Assembly (NCBI GenBank): GCA_019802505.1
Contig: JAFMOC010000021.1
Span: forward strand, 3,614,001 to 3,678,000
Length of the DNA: 64,000 nucleotides
Direction of reading: 5' to 3'
Source: Corydoras sp. C115
Lineage: Eukaryota; Chordata; Actinopteri; Siluriformes; Callichthyidae
Numbering within the stretch: the first letter of the stretch is position 1; each line of letters begins with the position of its first letter. Of the stretch, positions 58,726 through 64,000 are shown piece by piece. Below the pieces are notes generated by a model. The model was not told where the DNA came from. It saw only the letters and a list, made by a program, of their open reading frames with translations, and searched no databases. A program made the translations under genes and the position numbers.

Positions 58726-59987
58726 CTACCATATGGCTTTCACAATTTAAATGAAACCTAAGAAAGCTATTTATACAATTGATGTTAAACGATGTATTTT
58801 GTCTACATTAACAAAACACTTAAATCAGATTTTGCTAATTGCATTGCTGTTAGAACAATATGTGCTTTGAGATCAAAAGCCTTTTTGATAGCACTTAATG
58901 TAGAATTATTGTAGGCAAAACACGACTGAACAGTCAGACTTTAGTAAATCTATATGCAGTATGATTGGAAAAGATAAATTAAAATGTAAATCATGTCAAA
59001 AAGTGTAAAAAAATAAAATAAAATAATTTGTAGATAGTATACTATCATACTTTGTATCATGAAAACAAAATACTGGTGTACATCATCTGTGTTTCTACAG
59101 TTGACAAAAAGAAACAATGCCTTTGAATGTAGGTAGCTTTTAGGATTAATTCCACTGAGTAGTTCATATTCGTAAATTATTATAACTGTTTGGCCTGAAA
59201 GCACCTTCAAAATCTAGAGAAATGACAAAAATGTGCAGTGTCTGCAGAATATTATTGCATAATATTCGTGGTTCAGGGTCGTTTATTCAAAGATATACTC
59301 AGTGATTAGTTCAATTCAAATATTTGGTTATGTTCCAATGTTAATATTAATTTGAATGAAAATATGGGAAAATGTATCCTCTTTAAAGAGCCAGCTTGTA
59401 TATCTATATATGCGTGCTTGCAGGCATGTGTGTGTTGCCACGTGTGTGCTTCTGGGTGTGTGTGTGTGTGTGTGTGTTGCATGCTGCCGTGGTTAAGCTG
59501 TCTGCTGTAAGGTTTGCTACCAAGCCAGCTGTTTTTTGATTCCCCAGGGTAGAAGGCAGCTGATTTAAGAGGGCTGTGTTGAGTGGTTTGTTAATTACAG
59601 AGGACCAGGGAATGAGCAGAAATGGAGACTGATCTCGCCACCTTTTTAATTTTTTTATTTTATTTTATTTTTCTATATAGACTCGGGCATTTGCTTTAGG
59701 AAAACATTCACACTAACGGTCTGGCTTTGATGTGCACATCAGACCAAAAACTGTGTTGTCTTGTTAATCTGATGCAATATAATTATAGGACATCCAGGGG
59801 TAGATCAGGTATGGTAAAGGCATTTGCCATTACTACTAAGGTCAGTATACATAAACTATGTGAATGTAAATTACATATATGTACATATATTACATATATG
59901 TAATGTTTTTGGATTATCTTACATTATCTCAAAGAGACTTTAAGGATTCAAGGAGACATTTATCGTCATCAAGGAGACTTTATTTTT

Positions 59988-60116
59988 TCAGTTTCCTCCC
60001 ACAGTTCAAAAACATGGATTCAAGGTAAATTGAATGCTCTAAATTGCCCCATATAGTGTGTGTTTGTGTGTGAGTGAGTGAGTGTGCCCAGCGATAGAAT
60101 GGTGCCCTGTCCTAAG
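59988..60116 (+). mobile_element. SINE-A core fragment
   Basis: CAGTTTCCTCCCACAGTTCA to GAATGGTGCCCTGTCC; both ends missing. Confidence 0.72.
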
Positions 60117-60621
60117 TCATAAATGATATTTGTCACACTTTGTCTGACAAAAAGTTGCAGAGTTGTATTGCAGTGAATGCCGTTTACACAGCAATGCAAA
60201 ACTGCACAAAGCAAAAGTGCATTTCTTTTATTTGGAATTACGTGTTTTAATTTAATGAAATATTCTGCTCAGCCCTGTTCTTTAAGAACATATTAAACCA
60301 AAAATTAGACTACAATATGTCTCGCTGTAGATAAGGCTAAAGTTAGTCTGGGAAAATTATAAATGAGAAATGCTTTAGGAGGAACCATTTTTATTGCATA
60401 AGTCTAATCTAATGACTGTGGTTTTCTAATCAAATAACTTTGTGTTTTACATCATTGTGGGCTTCCAAGGGGCTTGACGCATAAGCCACAGGTTCAGATG
60501 TTTTGCATCATTTTGCATAGAGTGGCTAAAAACTTGCTGACACTTCAGAGTTGGTAATTAAAAAAAGTCCCTCGTTATGGTTCAATGAATTTCACTTGGT
60601 TTCTTTTTTAGTTATTAGTAT

Positions 60622-60835
60622 TAAGTTCAAGTAATTTATTTATAAAGTCTTTTGTGCAACAGTACATTGTCACAAACTTTACAGCAGCTATAAGCCTTAA
60701 CTCCCAAAGAGCAAGCCAAAGCAACAGTGGCAAAAAAACCCTTTATTTTAAGGAGAAAACCCTGTGAGGACCTTGGCTCAGTGGGGGATTCATCTTTCTT
60801 GAGCGGCCGGGCAGCATCAACAGTGTAGGTGTTCG
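60622..60835 (-). repeat. LINE-F-like 3' fragment
   Basis: Reverse of 43682-43865: ACAGTACATTGTCACAAACT, AAAGAGCAAGCCAAAGCAAC, then GGGCAGCATCAACAGTGTAG. Confidence 0.62.
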
Positions 60836-60851
60836 TAATTAACAATTGTAA

Positions 60852-61400
60852 ATAAAACAATAAGGTATGAGAGGGTGTGCATTATTGTGAGTGAATCATG
60901 GGAAAGACTGGTTAGTAGGCATGACGCGCAGCAGAGTATGGTTACGCCTCTCTCCCATGATTCATTGACAACAATAAACAACAAGTGCCTTATTTATTTT
61001 ATAAAATGGTTTCAAACACACTATAATAAAAAAAAGTTTGATTCCTAAATGCATTTATTAAAAGCAAAATCATTAATAAACTAGTCTTCTGTGACGTTAT
61101 CCAGTCCGGTTTTTCAAGTGATCACTGATCGCTGATAAACAGGATTCCAGTTTTGGCAACCATCAAAAACCACCCTCTAGTGGCCAAATTACACAACACA
61201 GTTTATAAAAAACATCGCAACAGGCTTTGTGCTCATCAGGAATTGTCTTTTTATTTATATGAATTTGTACTTTATGATTTAAGATAACGTATTGTATATC
61301 ATGCATTGATACAATAGTGAAGCGGTCAGAGGTGTATGTTATTTTCAATAATGTCACGGCTGGACAAACAGCTCAGCCAATCAGATTCATTTATAAAAGT
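60852..61400 (+). repeat. Family C copy, longest
   Basis: Starts CAATAAGGTATGAGAGGGTG. An internal inverted repeat (AATCATGGGAAAGA / TCTCTCCCATGATT) lies at 60893-60964. The core and 3' part are as in other copies, ending CAGCCAATCAGATTCA. Confidence 0.8.
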
Positions 61401-61403
61401 AAT

Positions 61404-61531
61404 TCGGAGAATTCAATTGACCTTGATCCATGTTTTTGGACTGTGGGAGAAAACCGGAGAACCTGGAGGATACCCACACGGACATGGTGAGAACATGGAA
61501 ACTCCACCCAGATTGGGATTCAAACCAGGAA
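61404..61531 (-). mobile_element. SINE-A fragment
   Basis: TTCGGAGAATTCAATTGACC to GATTGGGATTCAAACCAGG; attached to the end of a family C copy. Confidence 0.75.
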
Positions 61532-62099
61532 AATGGAAATACAGATTAATTATAAATTGTTGTGGCTGTTGTTTCTGAATTGTTTCTGTAGTGTGTCCAC
61601 TAGATGGCATTTTCTTATTGTAAGAGGAACTACTTCGCATCATGCCTAACATCTCTTTCCTGTGATTTTATTTAATAATGATACCTGCCCTTTAGTATCT
61701 TATTCGTTTGCTGGTGTTTTCTTCTGCAGCTTCACTTTCTCTCTCCTTGTGGCATGAGCTGTTTCAGCTTATAACGGCTGCTCACGCTCAGCAGCACGCC
61801 CACCAGTGCATTAATTACCTCTAAATGACATTCATCATAATTGTCCAAAGCTGCTGCGCTTCTGTCACATATATTTAATCGTTATGCCAAGTTTAGTAAA
61901 TTTCAAAATCAAACACAAGTTAAATCAATGTTATGTTTCTAAAATGGCATTTCGAGGGATCTAATGGAAACTTGGAAACTCGCATGCGGTACACGAGCTG
62001 AAACGAAATCATGATCCCAGTTACACCCAAAGAGCAATTTTTCTACAAACAAAAATTTCAATAAAATATAAATGAATATAATGAATTTAAAATATAGCA

Positions 62100-62611
62100 G
62101 AAGACTATTAATACATTTAGTCATTTAGCAGGTGCCTTTATCAAAAGCGACTTGCAAATTGAAGAACAACACAAGTCAGTAGATACAAAAAACAGTTACA
62201 CTGTAGTATTATCAAACCTGATCATTATCCAATCTGGCATTATTAATTTTTTTATTACATTTAATTTTATATATAGTGCTTGTTGAAGAGGTTTGTTTTG
62301 AGTTTTTTTTCTTGAAGATGCCAAGTGACTCAGCGTTACGGACATCGTTTTACTTTATAGCAGTTGTGAACGATACAGAGTGAGAATTAGCTCCCCGGTG
62401 AGGTGAAATCATAAGGCAACATTCATCACTAGAATGTAGTGAACGAGTCGGAGTGTATTTTGGAAATAAAGAGTGAAGGTAGAAGGGGGCAGATCCAGAG
62501 ATTGTCCTGTAGATCAGAGTCAGTGCCTTGTACTGAATGCAGCAGCTACAGGGAGCCAATGGAGAGAGATGAGTATTAGAGTGACACGAATTCGACATGA
62601 GTATTAATTTA
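62100..62611 (-). mobile_element. LINE-E fragment
   Basis: Begins with tail GTCATTTAGCAGGTGCCTTT in reverse and continues TACACTGTAGTATTATCAAA ... TACTGAATGCAGCAGCTACA ... GGAGCCAATGGAGAGAG. A dispersed fish repeat with a long 3' region; no clear coding frame in this copy. Confidence 0.65.
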
Positions 62612-63191
62612 AAAAAAATATATGAAATAGCAGCAGCTGTAGTTCTGAGTATTTCCTGTGAAGGGCAACTTTTCTAACATGTCTCATCCTGTACCTCCTT
62701 TACTTAAAATCAGTTCTGTCTTTGGATTTTAGTAGTTCGAGGAGTTGTCTCTTCCCCTCTACTCAAAGGCTTGGTCGTGCCGCGCTGTACCCACACATGC
62801 TTCCCTACTTAGCAGAATGAAATCTGGAGCCTGGTGGTGTTTGTTGCTAGGTGATTGCATTCAGAGAGGAAGCTTTAAATAGCTCGGAGCTGAGCAGCAA
62901 AACACATTTTCTCTCAATTTGCATCACAATTCTCTACAAATTGGCAGCTGTTGGTCATATGTGAATTTTCTTGCCGTTACTATACACCTCTTCTGCGATT
63001 GTTATTTCTTTTATTATATAGGCATTTCTGTACATCATCACAGGAACCCTCATACTAACATGCCTGATAAGTTTTAAATAGTTTTTATGAATGTAAATAT
63101 ACTATATATATGTTCATCATCATCCAAATGTAATTAATGTGATGGTAATGTGCTGGACACCCATCTAATTCACTGAAACTCTTTTTTACAG

Positions 63192-63329
63192 TTACATCTT
63201 TCGGTTGAGTTGCACACGCCTGGGCCAGTGGGCTATCGGTTATGTCACCAGTGATGGGAACATCCTACAGACCATCCCCCACAACAAACCACTCTTTCAG
63301 GCACTTATCGATGGATGCCGGGAAGGCTT
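63192..63329 (+). CDS. cblb: cblb internal exon 4 of 4 in window (SH2 phosphotyrosine pocket)
   Basis: Fourth cblb coding exon, 138 bp, after CTTTTTTACAG and before TT|GTAAGT. The first T closes the Ser codon from the previous exon. Translation reads YIFRLSCTRLGQWAIGYVTS, then a stretch including DGNILQTIPHNKPLFQALID, and ends REG plus a split Phe codon (TT|). The FRLS arginine is the equivalent of CBL R294, which contacts phosphotyrosine, and the AIGYV glycine is the equivalent of CBL G306, whose loss abolishes TKB ligand binding in CBL. Both are intact, so this allele looks functional. The rest of the SH2 domain, linker helix and RING finger must follow downstream of the window. Confidence 0.96.
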
Positions 63330-63751
63330 GTAAGTACTGTATGTGGCAGGCCTGCTCTCCACGCAAAGTGCATTATGGCCTGGTTACTATTTTATCAGGC
63401 AGCAAGACTTCAGTAATAAAACTAATGTTGGATTAGTACCACAAAGTGAGAAAATAAGAAATCAATCTGCTTTTGCTCTCATGAAACAGCAGCGTGAATT
63501 ATATAGCCACATAACATTTCATTTCACGAAATGTAATTCCCAATAATGCTTAATCCTTTTACGTCAGCCTATAAAATATAAACTGAAATGTACAGTTATG
63601 TTAGTTTGTCACTAAGCTAGTAATATTAAGTCTGTTATGTCCAAACCAGTGGTTCGTAAACTTTTTAGCCCAAGTTTACCCATTATCAAACCAAAGCTTG
63701 TAAGTACCACCTATGTTTTTCATTATGGAACATATCACAAACATCAATTAG

Positions 63752-63890
63752 GTGTATACTAAAGCAATAAGGTATGAGAGGGCATGGCATTAGTGTGAAT
63801 AAATCACATAAATAGAGGTTTTGTTGGGCACGGAGTACAGAGACACCTCTTTTTCATGATTTTTTCACATAATACACAACCTCGTCGACG
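63752..63890 (+). repeat. Family C 5' fragment
   Basis: AAAGCAATAAGGTATGAGAG and TGTGAATAAATCACATAA match the 60.85-kb start. Confidence 0.68.
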
Positions 63891-63891
63891 T

Positions 63892-64000
63892 GGTGAGCAA
63901 GTTCGCCTTTCGGCACTGGGAATCCAGGTTCGAATCCCGATCTGGGTGGAGTTTCCATGTTCTCCCCCTGTCCACATAGGTTTCCTCCTGGGGTTCCAGC
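63892..64000 (+). mobile_element. SINE-A, cut by window end
   Basis: Head ACGTGGTGAGCAAGTTCGCC, perfect B box GGTTCGAATCC, core begins. Confidence 0.78.

Larger units (their letters stand above)
57248..63191 (+). other. cblb: cblb intron between third and fourth exons in window (5.9 kb)
   Basis: Bounded by GT at 57248 and AG at 63191. Contains a (TA)n array, SINE-D, SINE-A fragments, LINE-like fragments and a family C copy. Stretches with nothing recognisable: 57248-58225, 58726-59450, 59480-59985, 60117-60617, 61532-62099 and 62612-63191. Confidence 0.92.
63330..64000 (+). other. cblb: Start of the next cblb intron (cut by window end)
   Basis: Begins with a strong GTAAGT donor. 63330-63750 is unique AT-rich sequence; a partial family C copy and a SINE-A head follow. 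Confidence 0.88.

Overview
This is vertebrate nuclear DNA, most likely from a teleost fish. Its only host gene is a set of four internal coding exons of cblb, the CBL-B E3 ubiquitin-protein ligase, on the + strand. The teleost call rests on the CBL-type protein split by vertebrate-style introns, many tRNA-derived SINEs of the DANA/Mermaid type, Tc1-like and hAT transposons, and dense (CA)n and (TA)n microsatellites. A catfish-like fish is possible from the SINE and Tc1 content, but this is a weak inference.

Exons lie at 33726-33872, 54698-54854, 57126-57247 and 63192-63329. Their lengths are 147, 157, 122 and 138 bp. Split codons join exactly (AA|G, a clean join after CAG, AG|T). Together they encode about 188 residues running from the end of the four-helix bundle, through the EF-hand-like domain, into the SH2 domain of the tyrosine-kinase-binding (TKB) region. 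The calcium-loop residues and the SH2 phosphotyrosine arginine are present. Paralogue-diagnostic residues favour CBLB over CBL. The start codon, first exons, RING finger and proline-rich tail must lie outside the window.

The remaining ~99% is intron. Bases 1-33725 are one upstream intron (or its 3' part), followed by introns of 20.8, 2.3 and 5.9 kb. They are packed with mobile elements: about 28 copies of a tRNA-like SINE (here SINE-A), several copies of a second SINE (SINE-B), two of a third (SINE-D), a 1.63-kb Tc1-like transposon with a nearly open but inactivated transposase (47372-48999), three older Tc1-like relics, a palindromic Tc1-type MITE family, two hAT elements bounded by 8-bp target duplications (38623-39666, 52829-53856), two solo LTRs with 5-bp duplications (36458-36915, 39093-39439), several LINE fragments, and a dispersed family of seven copies I cannot name (family C). 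Many insertions are nested, so relative ages can be read off.

I found no second protein-coding host gene, tRNA, rRNA, CRISPR array or gene cluster, and no evidence of an undescribed enzymatic system. The most interesting material is structural: SINE/LINE pairs that share 3' tails, an inverted SINE pair in pre-mRNA, a LINE tail abutting the splice acceptor of the first exon, and the unnamed family C.
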